Position numbers and translations under genes: made by a program. Below the pieces are notes generated by a model, which was not told the origin of the DNA, ran no database searches, and saw nothing but the letters and a program-made list of their open reading frames with translations. A stretch of DNA of 50,290 nt from Oscillospiraceae bacterium (GTDB lineage: Bacteria; Bacillota; Clostridia; Oscillospirales; Ruminococcaceae): the NCBI GenBank assembly GCA_009782265.1, contig WRJM01000003.1, forward strand, positions 1 through 50,290, written 5' to 3'. Positions 31,101-40,057 of the stretch are shown here, in pieces (position 1 is the first letter of the stretch; the number at the start of each line of letters is the position of its first letter).

Positions 31101-32414
31101 ATGAGTAACAGCGCGGAAAAACAAAATTCAAGCGGCTTGAAAGTTCTAATCGCAGGGGCGGTTCTGCAATTGTTTTTAGGGATTATATATGTCTGGAGCG
31201 TTTTTGTCAAACCCGTCAGTCATTATTACGGTTGGTTCACCGTGTCCGGTGACTGGGTTGCAGATTACTCTGCTGTAAAACTAACCGCTTCTTTTATGCT
31301 TTGCTTTTTCGTAATCGGCATACTCACGGGCGGAAAGCTGCAAACCAAAATCGGCGCGAAGTTAACGGTTTTAACGGGCGGTCTTATGGTTTCCGCCGGT
31401 ATGTTGGCAACCGCGCTGATTCCGCAGGGAAAACTTTCCCTCGAACATATGTTCAGCAGTTCAATGTCATTGGAGGGACCTGTACGTGAAGCTGCCGCAC
31501 CAGTATTCTTGATATATCTTTTTTACGGTATTATCGGCGGTTTCGGCGTGGGTATGGCGTATAACGCCATTGTGTCCAGCGCGCAGAAATGGTTTCCGAA
31601 AAAGCGCGGCATGGTGACGGGGGTTGTGGTTTGCTCCTTCGGGCTTTCAACCGTCATTTTCGCGCCGCTCGTTGAAACGCTTAACAGAAATTTTGCGGTT
31701 AATACTACTTTTATGATTTTGTCCGGTGTTTTTGCTTTAGCGACGCTTTCTATTTTTAGCTTTATTAAAATGCCGGAGCAGGTTTCAAATGCATCCGCTC
31801 CTGTTTTAAAAGGCAAGCAATATTCAACCTTTGAAATGCTGAAAACCCCGCGCTATTACCTGCTTACACTGTCGCTGATGTTCGGTACATCAGTGTTTTT
31901 CATCATCAACCCGTCTTTGAAGGAACTTGCCATAAACCGCGGTATAGCGGATTTCGCGACTTATCTCGTTATGTTCACCGGTATCGCCAACGCGCTCGGT
32001 CGGCTCGGCGCGCCTATGCTGTCCGATAAAATCGGCAGAGAGAGTGCCGATATAATTATTCTGATGATAACCGCGCTCGGCGCGTTCGGGTTATGTTTTG
32101 CGGAAGGGGCTTTGCTGATTGCCGTAATCGCACTTGTGGCGTTTTGCTACGGCGGTTATTCCGGGTTATATCCGGTGCTGACCTCCGAAAACTTCGGGCT
32201 TAAAAACGTCGGCTCAAATTACGGCGCGGTCATGGTCGGTTTTATGCTTTCGGCGTTATTGTTCCCGATTGTGCTGAATAAAATCGAAAACCAAACCGTG
32301 AAATTCATTATTTTAGGTGCTTTGGCGGTTATCGGCGCGTTTTTAGTAATTGTATTAAAAATTATAAATACCCGTAGAGGCGAACAGCGTTCGCCCGACT
32401 TAAAATCCGATTAA
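31101..32414 (+). CDS. Major facilitator transporter, oxalate/formate antiporter (OFA) family
   Basis: This 437-residue, 12-helix membrane protein opens with LKVLIAGAVLQLFLGIIYVWSVFVKP, typical of OFA-family carriers of small carboxylates. Further landmarks are the loop 2-3 region GILTGGKLQTKIGAK and the GGFGVGMAYNAIVSSAQKWFPKKRG segment. Located directly before iorAB and paaK, it may move an aromatic or 2-oxo acid, lactate or formate. The last 14 or so residues (NTRRGEQRSPDLKSD) and the stop are encoded by a GTAGGGGCG mini-element, so the natural C-terminus has been replaced. Confidence 0.85.
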   Translation: MSNSAEKQNSSGLKVLIAGAVLQLFLGIIYVWSVFVKPVSHYYGWFTVSGDWVADYSAVKLTASFMLCFFVIGILTGGKLQTKIGAKLTVLTGGLMVSAGMLATALIPQGKLSLEHMFSSSMSLEGPVREAAAPVFLIYLFYGIIGGFGVGMAYNAIVSSAQKWFPKKRGMVTGVVVCSFGLSTVIFAPLVETLNRNFAVNTTFMILSGVFALATLSIFSFIKMPEQVSNASAPVLKGKQYSTFEMLKTPRYYLLTLSLMFGTSVFFIINPSLKELAINRGIADFATYLVMFTGIANALGRLGAPMLSDKIGRESADIIILMITALGAFGLCFAEGALLIAVIALVAFCYGGYSGLYPVLTSENFGLKNVGSNYGAVMVGFMLSALLFPIVLNKIENQTVKFIILGALAVIGAFLVIVLKIINTRRGEQRSPDLKSD

Positions 32415-32444
32415 ATTTAGCGGGAGAACATTGTTCGCCCCTAC
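32374..32444. repeat. GTAGGGGCG mini-element overlapping the transporter C-terminus
   Basis: GTAGAGGCG (32374-32382) and CGCCCCTAC (32436-32444) are the ends. GAACAGCGTTC and GAACATTGTTC form the inner hairpin loops. The transporter stop (32412-32414) lies inside, and the iorA ribosome site GGGAG starts just outside the right end. Confidence 0.75.
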
Positions 32445-32462
32445 ATGGGAGATAAAAACCAA

Positions 32463-34400
32463 ATGAAACAGCTTTTAATGGGCAATGAAGCCATCGCGCT
32501 GGGCGCAATCCGCGCCGGAATCGGCTTTGCTTCCGGTTATCCGGGTACGCCGTCCACGGAAATTCTTGAAACCCTTGCCAAGAATAATGACGGCAGTTTT
32601 TACATTGAATGGTCTGTCAACGAGAAATGCGCGCTTGAAACGGCGGCAGGAGCGGCTTTTACAGGTGTCCGTGCACTCGTTACCATGAAGCAGGTGGGCT
32701 TAAATGCCGCTTCCGACCCGCTGATGAGCCTGAATTATGTCGGCGTAAAAGGCGGTATGGTTGTGGTTGTCGCTGACGACCCCGGTCCGATTTCATCGCA
32801 GACCGAGCAGGACACAAGGCATTTCGGGATTTACGCGAAGCTTGCGGTTTTTGACCCCTCAAGTCCGGAAGAAGCTTATAAAATGATTGCGGACGCGTTT
32901 GAACTCTCGGAAAGAATCGGCAGACCGGTGCTGTTCCGCCCGACAACACGCATTTGCCACGGACGGGCAAGCGTGGAAATTTTACAAAAATCAGAAACCC
33001 GCCGATTAGTTAAAATAGGGTTCTTAACAAACCGTGATACCGGCGGAATCGCAGACGGCGGCACGTCGCACCCGTCAAGAGTAATCTTTCCGCGGCTTGC
33101 TTTTCAGCAGAAATCTGTCATTGAAAGCACGCTGAAACAGCTTAGTAACGAGCTTTCGGAATACCCCGCAAATGCAATAGAGGGTAACGGAAAACTCGGT
33201 ATAGCTTGCGGCGGGGTCAGTTATGCTTACGTAAAGGAAGCCTGTAGGGGCGAACATTGTTCGCCCGATAATAACAGCGTTCCTGCGGGCGCACACTGTG
33301 CGCCCCTACACAAGCTTTTAAAAATCTCTGCTTACCCTTTCCCGCAGAAAAAAGCCCTTGAATTTCTTGACGGGCTTGAAAAAGTTTTGGTAATTGAAGA
33401 ATTAGACCCGGTTATAGAGCGGGAATTGGTTTACCTCTGCGGGTTTCATCATCTTGATGTTGAAATACTCGGAAAACATTCAGGGCACATTCAAAACGCA
33501 GGCGAATTATCGCCCGATATTGTTAAAAGCGCTGTGTTAATCTTTTTAGGTTTACAGGATGATACTCTTGTAAATAAAGGGTTTTCAGAACCGGAAGCTG
33601 TTCCTGAACTGCCGGTGCGTCCGCCCGTGCTTTGCGCGGGTTGTCCGCACAGAGCGGCGTTTTTTGCAGTAAAGGAAGCTTGTCTGAATCCTCGAACGAA
33701 TTCGGACGTCAAGCACAAAGCTGTATATTCCGGTGATATAGGTTGCTACACGCTTGGGAACGCCAAGCCGCTTGAAATGGTTGATACCTGCCTTTGTATG
33801 GGCGCGGGGATTACGATTGCACAGGGACTTCACAGAGCTGAACCTGATACGTATCATTTTTCTTTTATCGGCGATTCTACCTTCTTTCACAGCGGAATCA
33901 CCGGTATTATTAACGCTGTTTATAACCAAACCGACATCATTGTTGTAATCCTTGATAATTCCACTACTGCTATGACCGGCGGTCAGCCGCACCCGAGTAC
34001 AGGCAGAACCCTGATGAACACCGATTCCCCGAAAGTCAGTATATACGATATTGTCAAGGCTTGCGGTGTTTCTAAGCTTATTCGCTGTAATCCTTTTGAA
34101 GTTGACAAAGCGATAAACGCCGTGAAATCCATGCTTGACGAGAAAGGCGTGCGGGTGATTTTATTTGAAGCTCCCTGTATTGCGGTTTCTAAAAATTCTG
34201 ATAAATATACTGTAAACTCAGAAAAGTGTACAGGTTGCGGGATTTGCGTCAGGAAATTAGGCTGTCCGGCTGTTACGCTTGCCGATAAAAAAGCCTTGAT
34301 TGATGCCGATTCCTGTACGGGTTGCGGGGTTTGCGCAAATATTTGCAAATTTAATGCGATTAACGTAGGGGACGACGTCCACAGCGTCCCGTCAATATAA
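32463..34400 (+). CDS. iorA: Indolepyruvate ferredoxin oxidoreductase, alpha subunit (with repeat-derived insertion)
   Basis: The 645-residue enzyme subunit carries the pyrimidine and TPP domains (SGYPGTPSTEILETL, EWSVNEKCALETAAGAAFTG, CAGCPHRAAFFAVKEAC, GDIGCYTLGNAKPLEMVDTC, GDSTFFHSGITGIINAVYN) and two C-terminal 4Fe-4S motifs (CTGCGICVRKLGCP and CTGCGVCANICK). It oxidatively decarboxylates aryl-pyruvates to aryl-acetyl-CoA with ferredoxin. The start at 32463 fits GGGAG at 32447-32451. Residues about 260-283 (CRGEHCSPDNNSVPAGAHCA and following) come from a complete mini-element inserted in frame, and the last residues (VGDDVHSVPSI) come from a half element. Confidence 0.93.
   Translation: MKQLLMGNEAIALGAIRAGIGFASGYPGTPSTEILETLAKNNDGSFYIEWSVNEKCALETAAGAAFTGVRALVTMKQVGLNAASDPLMSLNYVGVKGGMVVVVADDPGPISSQTEQDTRHFGIYAKLAVFDPSSPEEAYKMIADAFELSERIGRPVLFRPTTRICHGRASVEILQKSETRRLVKIGFLTNRDTGGIADGGTSHPSRVIFPRLAFQQKSVIESTLKQLSNELSEYPANAIEGNGKLGIACGGVSYAYVKEACRGEHCSPDNNSVPAGAHCAPLHKLLKISAYPFPQKKALEFLDGLEKVLVIEELDPVIERELVYLCGFHHLDVEILGKHSGHIQNAGELSPDIVKSAVLIFLGLQDDTLVNKGFSEPEAVPELPVRPPVLCAGCPHRAAFFAVKEACLNPRTNSDVKHKAVYSGDIGCYTLGNAKPLEMVDTCLCMGAGITIAQGLHRAEPDTYHFSFIGDSTFFHSGITGIINAVYNQTDIIVVILDNSTTAMTGGQPHPSTGRTLMNTDSPKVSIYDIVKACGVSKLIRCNPFEVDKAINAVKSMLDEKGVRVILFEAPCIAVSKNSDKYTVNSEKCTGCGICVRKLGCPAVTLADKKALIDADSCTGCGVCANICKFNAINVGDDVHSVPSI
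33243..33310. repeat. GTAGGGGCG mini-element inserted in frame within iorA
   Basis: The perfect 10-bp ends are TGTAGGGGCG (33243-33252) and CGCCCCTACA (33301-33310), with two internal hairpins (GAACATTGTTC and GCACACTGTGC). The iorA reading frame continues through it. The flanking protein reads YVKEA before and LKISAYPF after, which normally lie close together in this family. Confidence 0.85.
34365..34393. repeat. Half mini-element at iorA C-terminus
   Basis: GTAGGGGACGACGTCC followed by an inner hairpin, without the right-hand end. It encodes the last residues of IorA before TAA 34398-34400. Confidence 0.55.
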
Positions 34401-34413
34401 ACGGAGGGTTGTA

Positions 34414-35052
34414 ATGGAGTATAACATCATCATCGCCGGTGTCGGCGGGCAGGGTACGGTTTTAGCGTCAAAGCTCATCGCCGCCGCCGCTATGAAAAAA
34501 GGCTTCTTTGTTCGTACTTCCGAAACCATCGGCATGGCACAGCGCGGCGGCTGTGTAACCAGCCATGTACGGATTGCAGCCGCCCAGCGTGACGCCGTCC
34601 GGTGTGCCGCCGGCGGCAATATTTGCTTCTCCCCTATAATCGGCAGTAAATCTGCTGATATGCTCATATCCATGGAGCTTGCGGAAACCGTGCGGGTTTT
34701 GCCGCTCCTGAAAGACAGCGGAACTGTGATTACCTGCAACAATGCGGTTTTCCCGACGACAGGTGCTTATAATCAAGATGAGATTTTAAGCTATCTGCAA
34801 AAAAATATACCGTCCGTTTTCATTGCGGACAGCAAAGAGTTTATTAAACAGAACGGCGCAAAAGTGCTTAACACCTATCTTCTCGGCGCGGCGGCACAAT
34901 CGGAGGCGACTGTCGCCTCCGAAAAATTCCCCTTTTCGGTATGTGAACTTGAAGAGGTTGTCAGGGAGAATGTCCCCGAAAAATTCATTGAATTAAATTT
35001 AACTGCTTTTAAAGCGGGGAAAGAGGAATATTATGGTCAGCTTCAATCTTGA
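34414..35052 (+). CDS. iorB: Indolepyruvate oxidoreductase, beta (gamma-domain) subunit
   Basis: The 212-residue subunit belongs to the pyruvate ferredoxin/flavodoxin oxidoreductase gamma family. It opens NIIIAGVGGQGTVLASKLIA, the nucleotide-binding-like signature, followed by KGFFVRTSETIGMAQRGG. It completes the two-subunit IOR. GGAGG lies before the ATG. The paaK start codon lies 20 bases inside its end, indicating translational coupling and stoichiometric expression. Confidence 0.92.
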   Translation: MEYNIIIAGVGGQGTVLASKLIAAAAMKKGFFVRTSETIGMAQRGGCVTSHVRIAAAQRDAVRCAAGGNICFSPIIGSKSADMLISMELAETVRVLPLLKDSGTVITCNNAVFPTTGAYNQDEILSYLQKNIPSVFIADSKEFIKQNGAKVLNTYLLGAAAQSEATVASEKFPFSVCELEEVVRENVPEKFIELNLTAFKAGKEEYYGQLQS

Positions 35053-36259
35053 AGCGGTTCAAAATGCAATTACCCACGCAAAAAACAGCGAATTTTATAA
35101 GAACAAATTAAACGGTATTGAGTCCGCTGATATTAAAAGAAAGGAAGATTTTGAAAAACTTCCGTTCACCGACAAGGAAGATTTACGCTCGGCATATCCT
35201 TTAGGTTTACAGGTTGTCGGTGACGAAAAAATCGTGCGGATTCACTCGTCGTCAGGCACTACGGGAACGCCGGTAATAATCCCGTACACCCAAAAAGACG
35301 TAAACGACTGGGCGGTGATGTTCAGACGCTGTTATGAAACCGCCGGTATAACCAATCTTGACCGGATTCACATTACCCCGGGCTACGGCTTGTGGACGGC
35401 GGGAATCGGCTTTCAGCTCGGCGCGGAGCTGCTCGGCGCAATGAGTATTCCGATGGGACCTGGCAACACCGACAAACAAATCAAGATGATGATTGACTTA
35501 AAATCCACCGTGCTTTGCGCGACTTCTTCTTACGCGCTTTTACTTGCGGAAGAAATCACCAAACGCGGCGTTAAGGATAAAATCTGCCTGAAACGCGGCG
35601 TTATCGGCTCGGAACGCTGGGGCGAAAAAATGCGCGGTCGTATCGCAAACGAGCTTGGCGTTTCGCTTTTTGATATTTACGGTTTAACCGAAATCTACGG
35701 ACCGGGAATCGGGATTAACTGTGGACATGACAGCGCAATGCACATGTGGAGTGATTTTTTCTACTACGAGATTATCGACCCGAAAACAGGCGAAATTCAG
35801 CCGGAGGGCGAAGTAGGTGAACTTGTGATTACGACTTATCACAAGGAGGGCGCGCCGTTAATCCGATACCGCACGCATGACTTAACGCGGGAAATCCCGG
35901 GAAAATGCGCCTGTGGTTCTGCTTTCCCGCGGATTGACGCAATTATCGGGCGCAGTGATGATATGGTAAAGGTACGCGGTGCGATGATTTACCCGAGCCG
36001 TGTGGATGAGCTTCTTGCTAAAATCGACGGCGTTTCAAGTGAATATCAAATTATGATTGACCATGTTTCAGGCAGGGATATTCTGACGTTATTTTTTGAA
36101 ACAGGTTTAAAGGATGAAGCACTTAAAACGCTTGAAAAAACCGTGGAAGCCGAGTTTAAGCAAACCATAGGCTTAACACCGAAAGCAAAGGCGGTGGCGG
36201 TGGGCGAACTGCCGAGGAGCGAGAAGAAGTCAACACGGGTGTTTGATAATAGATATTAA
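35033..36259 (+). CDS. paaK: Phenylacetate--CoA ligase
   Basis: The 408-residue adenylate-forming enzyme joins phenylacetate (or a related aryl acid such as indoleacetate) to CoA with ATP. The phosphate-binding motif IHSSSGTTGTPVIIPYT, the FDIYGLTEIYGPGIGINC block and the C-terminal YRTHDLTREIPGKCACG segment are characteristic. In the anaerobic context of iorAB it may also run in reverse, recovering ATP from aryl-acetyl-CoA as described for IOR-linked ligases. Its start overlaps iorB. The end overlaps the converging phosphoesterase gene by 4 bases. Confidence 0.92.
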   Translation: MVSFNLEAVQNAITHAKNSEFYKNKLNGIESADIKRKEDFEKLPFTDKEDLRSAYPLGLQVVGDEKIVRIHSSSGTTGTPVIIPYTQKDVNDWAVMFRRCYETAGITNLDRIHITPGYGLWTAGIGFQLGAELLGAMSIPMGPGNTDKQIKMMIDLKSTVLCATSSYALLLAEEITKRGVKDKICLKRGVIGSERWGEKMRGRIANELGVSLFDIYGLTEIYGPGIGINCGHDSAMHMWSDFFYYEIIDPKTGEIQPEGEVGELVITTYHKEGAPLIRYRTHDLTREIPGKCACGSAFPRIDAIIGRSDDMVKVRGAMIYPSRVDELLAKIDGVSSEYQIMIDHVSGRDILTLFFETGLKDEALKTLEKTVEAEFKQTIGLTPKAKAVAVGELPRSEKKSTRVFDNRY

Positions 36260-37083
36260 CCCCCGCACACATCAATCACCACCAATTCAGGGCGGTTAAA
36301 AATCCGCGGAATCCCCCTTGTGCTTTTGCTTAAACCCCTGCTGACCACCATATAATTATCAAAAGATTCGCCGATATTGTAAATCCCGCCTGCGTATTTG
36401 GGTTTAAACCCCTGATGAACGGCGTAAATCCCGTTCGCCGCACTCGGCACGTGCGGAAGCCTGATTTGCCCGCCGTGTGTATGTCCGGTCAGAATCAAAT
36501 TGAAATTTAATTTTTCATATAAATTAATTTTTTCGGGGCGGTGTGTAAGCAGAATGGTGTAATTCCGGCTGTCGGCTTCCCGCGCACAGTTCAAAAGTTG
36601 TTTCTTGAATTTTTCCGCGCCGATAACCGCGTCGTCCACGCCGCAGATGTTAATTTTATTCCCGCGCACGTTTACTTTTCTGCACTCACCCTCAAGAACG
36701 TCTGCGCCAAGCTCACGGAAGAAATGCTTGATTTCACGGACTTCGCCGCTTTTGAACTCGTGATTGCCCGAAACGTAGAAGCATGGATAATCCCCCAGCT
36801 TCCGAAGCAGAATTTTTGTGTTCGCATGGGGAATAATATGGTCGGCGATGTCGCCCGCCATGAGGATTAAATCAGGATTAACGGCTTCAATGGCGCGGAT
36901 TAGCTTCTTCTGCCCCCTGCCGTAACTGTTGCTGTGCAGGTCGGACAGCAGAACCAATCGGATTTTGCCGTTGGTTTTGCCGGTGTGAATTTTATAGCGG
37001 ACGACAGACAATTCTCGCCCGCGGATAATGCCCATCATTGCCCAGCCCATTAAGAATAAAAGTATATTTTTTATGGTTTTCAT
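36256..37083 (-). CDS. Membrane-anchored metallophosphoesterase (YaeI/YkuE-like)
   Basis: The 275-residue protein has an N-terminal hydrophobic anchor (IKNILLFLMGWAMMGIIRG) and a calcineurin-like phosphoesterase domain with LVLLSDLHS, MAGDIAD, YVSGNHEF, LLTHRPE and GHTHGGQIRLP, which supply the metal ligands. YaeI-type members cleave UDP-diacylglucosamine-like or related phosphodiesters at the membrane; the substrate here is unknown. It is transcribed divergently from nadA, with a 68-base AT-rich promoter region between them, and shows no operon link to paaK. Confidence 0.85.
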   Translation of the reverse strand: MKTIKNILLFLMGWAMMGIIRGRELSVVRYKIHTGKTNGKIRLVLLSDLHSNSYGRGQKKLIRAIEAVNPDLILMAGDIADHIIPHANTKILLRKLGDYPCFYVSGNHEFKSGEVREIKHFFRELGADVLEGECRKVNVRGNKINICGVDDAVIGAEKFKKQLLNCAREADSRNYTILLTHRPEKINLYEKLNFNLILTGHTHGGQIRLPHVPSAANGIYAVHQGFKPKYAGGIYNIGESFDNYMVVSRGLSKSTRGIPRIFNRPELVVIDVCGG

Positions 37084-37151
37084 AATAATATGATTTATAA
37101 TTTTTAAATAAATATACTATAAATCCAAATCCAAAAACAGGAGCGCGATAA

Positions 37152-38087
37152 ATGACAATCTCAGAAATGCAGGAGCAAATCCGTGAATTGAAGCAAAAAA
37201 CCAACACTGCCGTTCTCGCCCATTCTTATCAGGCGCGTGAAATTTTGGAAACCGCCGATATTACCGGCGATTCGTTTCAATTAAGTGTAGCGGCAAAAAG
37301 TGCAGAACAGCGCAATCTAATCCTTTGCGGCGTGAAATTCATGGCTGAAACCGCAAAAATTTTAAATCCCGAAAAGCACGTATTCTTAGCGAATAAAAAC
37401 GCAGGCTGCCCTATGGCGGAGCAATTAACTCCGGAAACACTTGCCGCTATGAAAAAAGCAGAACCTGACCGGGCAGTTGCCGCTTACATAAATACAACCG
37501 CAGAGCTAAAAAAACTCTGCGACGTGTGCGTGACCAGTTCGGGCGCGGTGCAAATCGTGCAGAACATGGAAGCGGAAAAAATCCTTTTTATTCCTGACCG
37601 CAACTTGGGTGAATTTATAAAAAAGCAAGTCCCCGAAAAGGATATAAAACTCATTGACGTCGGGTGCTGTCCCGTGCATAACGCCGTAACCGCCGAAGAT
37701 GTTTTAAAGGCGAAAGCAAATTATCCGGACGCGCTTGTTTTGGTTCACCCTGAATGTAAGCCGGAAGTTTTAAAATACGCGGACTATATCGGTTCTACAA
37801 CGGGGATTATGGAATTTGCGAAGAATTCAAGCAAAAACGAATTCATAATCGGCACGGAAATGAGCATTACCGCGCATTTACAATACGAATGTCCCGAAAA
37901 ACATTTTTACGCGCTGTCCGGAAAAATCCTCTGCGCTGACATGAAGATGACAACATTGCCGGATTTATTGAACACATTGCAGTCTGTTGCGCAAAATGAC
38001 GGCAAAGCGTTTGAAATTATAATGAGTGATGAGGATATAAAACAGGCGGGGCGGTGTATTGAGAATATGCTGAAGTATTCGGGGTAA
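37152..38087 (+). CDS. nadA: Quinolinate synthase
   Basis: The 311-residue enzyme condenses iminoaspartate with dihydroxyacetone phosphate to quinolinate in NAD synthesis. It opens with AVLAHSYQAREILETADITG. The three Cys ligands of the oxygen-sensitive [4Fe-4S] cluster are seen in LILCGVKFMAETAKIL, DVGCCPVHNAV and ILCADMKMTTL. The length is normal for the short bacterial form. AGGAG precedes the ATG. nadB and nadC, which usually follow, are not nearby; the next gene is unrelated. Confidence 0.93.
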   Translation: MTISEMQEQIRELKQKTNTAVLAHSYQAREILETADITGDSFQLSVAAKSAEQRNLILCGVKFMAETAKILNPEKHVFLANKNAGCPMAEQLTPETLAAMKKAEPDRAVAAYINTTAELKKLCDVCVTSSGAVQIVQNMEAEKILFIPDRNLGEFIKKQVPEKDIKLIDVGCCPVHNAVTAEDVLKAKANYPDALVLVHPECKPEVLKYADYIGSTTGIMEFAKNSSKNEFIIGTEMSITAHLQYECPEKHFYALSGKILCADMKMTTLPDLLNTLQSVAQNDGKAFEIIMSDEDIKQAGRCIENMLKYSG

Positions 38088-38098
38088 TCCGGCGGTTT

Positions 38099-38128
38099 TT
38101 TGTGCGGATTTGTGCAGATTTGTGCATA
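38099..38128 (+). promoter_or_regulatory. Three tandem 10-bp repeats upstream of dockerin gene promoter
   Basis: TTTGTGCGGA, TTTGTGCAGA and TTTGTGCATA follow each other with a 10-base period and end 7 bases before the -35 box. Same-face spacing on the helix suggests a cooperative activator or repressor site. Confidence 0.5.
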
Positions 38129-38135
38129 TTTACAA

Positions 38136-38165
38136 TAGACAAAATTTTATATAATACGGTATAAT
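38136..38165 (+). promoter_or_regulatory. Promoter for dockerin gene
   Basis: TAGACA (38136-38141), 18 bases, TATAAT (38160-38165). Confidence 0.65.
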
Positions 38166-38200
38166 TTATTTATTTAAATTCATCAGGGGGAGCGGCAATT

Positions 38201-39193
38201 ATGAAAATTAAAAGAATTTTATCGGGGTTTATTGCGGCTGCAATTATTTTCGGGCTTTTTTCGGTTATACCGGTAACGGCAACGGTACAGGTTTACCCGA
38301 CGCCGGAGGGGTACAGCGACCATGACTATCAGAAGCTGATTGCGTTTTTCACGCAGAATGAGAACAACATGAAGATTATTGATAAATTAGGTTGGGATTT
38401 GGCAAAACCGGAAACGTGGGGAAAAGAATCTTTTAATATTATTACATGGAATAATGACTTAATTAAGCAAATTATAAGTATTGAATTACCTAATTTAATT
38501 TTATCCGGAACTTTAGATATTTCCGATTGTGTTTCTCTTGAATATTTGTTATGTTATGACAATATCCTTACAAATATTAATGCTTCCGGTTGTAAATCAC
38601 TTAAAACAATAGATTGTGCTAATAATAAACTTATAAGTATTAATGTTTTCAGCTGTGATTCACTTTCATGGTTTGGTTGCAGTAATAATAACCTCACAAT
38701 TCTTGATGTTTCTAATAATCAAATGCTTCGAACATTAAACTGTCCAAACAATAATCTCATAAGTCTTATTGGTTTCGGTTGTTACAGGCTTTTGCGATTA
38801 AGCTGTAGCAATAATAAGCTAACAAGTATATCATCATTTGAAGATTTAGGAAGTTTAATAATCGCAGATGTCAGTAATAATAACCTTGATTTAAACAGCG
38901 AAGCGGTAAAAACTTCAATTAATAAAATACAAGCAACTATTGATAAAAATAACGGGAAATTTTACTATGAATTGCAAAAAAGCGGCGAACCGCCTGCTCC
39001 CCCTCCGCTCCTGAAAGGCGACGTAAACGGCGACGGCAAGGTTGACACCGCTGACGCGCTTGATGTTTTGCGGCATGTTGTCGGCATTGAACATATCGGG
39101 GATTATTACTTCCATGCCGCCGATTTGGACGGCGACGGGAATATTACTACCGCCGACGCGTTAGCAATCCTTAAAATTATAGTGGGTTTATAA
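38201..39193 (+). CDS. Secreted leucine-rich-repeat-like protein with type I dockerin
   Basis: The 330-residue exported protein begins with a signal peptide (KRILSGFIAAAIIFGLFSVI). Residues 95-235 form about seven short repeats of the pattern L-x2-L-x-C/V-x2-N-x-L, an LRR-like solenoid rich in Asn and Cys. A Pro linker leads to a dockerin at about 270-330, with the two calcium loops DVNGDGKVDTADALDVL and DLDGDGNITTADALAIL. A dockerin normally docks on a cohesin, so the protein may be a cellulosome or surface-complex component. No cohesin gene is in the window. Confidence 0.82.
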   Translation: MKIKRILSGFIAAAIIFGLFSVIPVTATVQVYPTPEGYSDHDYQKLIAFFTQNENNMKIIDKLGWDLAKPETWGKESFNIITWNNDLIKQIISIELPNLILSGTLDISDCVSLEYLLCYDNILTNINASGCKSLKTIDCANNKLISINVFSCDSLSWFGCSNNNLTILDVSNNQMLRTLNCPNNNLISLIGFGCYRLLRLSCSNNKLTSISSFEDLGSLIIADVSNNNLDLNSEAVKTSINKIQATIDKNNGKFYYELQKSGEPPAPPPLLKGDVNGDGKVDTADALDVLRHVVGIEHIGDYYFHAADLDGDGNITTADALAILKIIVGL

Positions 39194-39204
39194 GTTTAAT
39201 AAAT

Positions 39205-39236
39205 GAAAAGAAGCCTTTACGGCTTCTTTTCAGGTT
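39205..39236. terminator. Bidirectional terminator
   Basis: GAAAAGAAGCC (39205-39215), loop TTTAC, GGCTTCTTTTC (39221-39231). It lies between the converging dockerin and HD genes. Confidence 0.8.
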
Positions 39237-39241
39237 ATAAA

Positions 39242-39934
39242 TCATATAATCTTAGAATTATTAATCACCAACTTAAAATTAATCCCTAACGCTTCTGCGG
39301 ACACCCGGCACAGCGACATGCGGTTTAAAAAGATTTCAAAATATTCCATAATCGAGCTGATTTCAAGGTCGATAATTAAGTCCAGAAACAACTCGGTTTT
39401 GTCGTCCGAGAAGTAATAACGGGACTGCACACAAGCGTAATTCACCCTGTCGTGAATGTCCCTGATGATGGCTTCTGCGTCGTCTTCGTCAACGCCGTCC
39501 GGATGACGTACTCTTGAACGCCGCACGTCCATTTTATCCGCAATAATCAGCGCGGCGGCAATGGGGTTCACGGGCGCGGCACTAAGCTCGTCATGGTTGC
39601 CGATTGCGCAAATAATCACCGCGATTTCTTCCGCCGGCATAGCAAGCTTGCTCAGCAGATTGAACGCCATCAGCGCGCCCACCTGCGCGTGGGTGTTGCG
39701 GTTGACGCAGTTTCCGATGTCGTGCATGTATCCCGCGATTTGCGCAAGCTCACATTCGCGCTCGGTGTAACCCAGCGTTTGCAGAATATCATATGCCGCG
39801 TCGGCGGTACGTTCAACGTGCGTGTTGGAATGTTCGGTGTACCCGATGGATTCTAACGCTTTGTCGGCATGATTGATATAGGATTGTATGTCGCTGTTTT
39901 GTTTAATGTACTTGTATGTTATATTGCTCATCAT
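39242..39934 (-). CDS. HD-domain phosphohydrolase
   Basis: The 230-residue protein carries the HD signature: H in THVERTADAAYDIL, HD in AGYMHDIGNCV, a further His pair in AIGNHDEL and D in LIIADKMDVRR. These bind divalent metal, as in phosphodiesterases and dNTP/nucleotide phosphohydrolases. The substrate cannot be predicted from sequence. Two consecutive ATG codons open the frame; the second (39931) is better spaced to GGAG. A half mini-element lies upstream (about 39962-39986). Confidence 0.8.
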   Translation of the reverse strand: MMSNITYKYIKQNSDIQSYINHADKALESIGYTEHSNTHVERTADAAYDILQTLGYTERECELAQIAGYMHDIGNCVNRNTHAQVGALMAFNLLSKLAMPAEEIAVIICAIGNHDELSAAPVNPIAAALIIADKMDVRRSRVRHPDGVDEDDAEAIIRDIHDRVNYACVQSRYYFSDDKTELFLDLIIDLEISSIMEYFEIFLNRMSLCRVSAEALGINFKLVINNSKII

Positions 39935-39961
39935 TTTACTCCGTGTTTAAAACTATTTTGC

Positions 39962-39986
39962 AGGCGTATACGGAATACGCCCCTAC
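39962..39986. repeat. Half mini-element
   Basis: GGCGTAT-ACGGA-ATACGCC followed by CCTAC matches the right half of the GTAGGGGCG family. The left half is absent. Confidence 0.5.
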
Positions 39987-40021
39987 TCAATTTTATCATA
40001 AAACCGTAAAAATTTCAAGTC

Positions 40022-40050
40022 TTGACAGTTTTCTTTTTAAAGCCTATAAT
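40022..40050 (+). promoter_or_regulatory. nth: Promoter for nth, predicts leaderless mRNA
   Basis: TTGACA (40022-40027), 17 bases, TATAAT (40045-40050). The nth ATG begins at 40058, 7 bases after the -10 box, where transcription should start, and no ribosome site precedes it. Confidence 0.8.
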
Positions 40051-40057
40051 ATATAGT

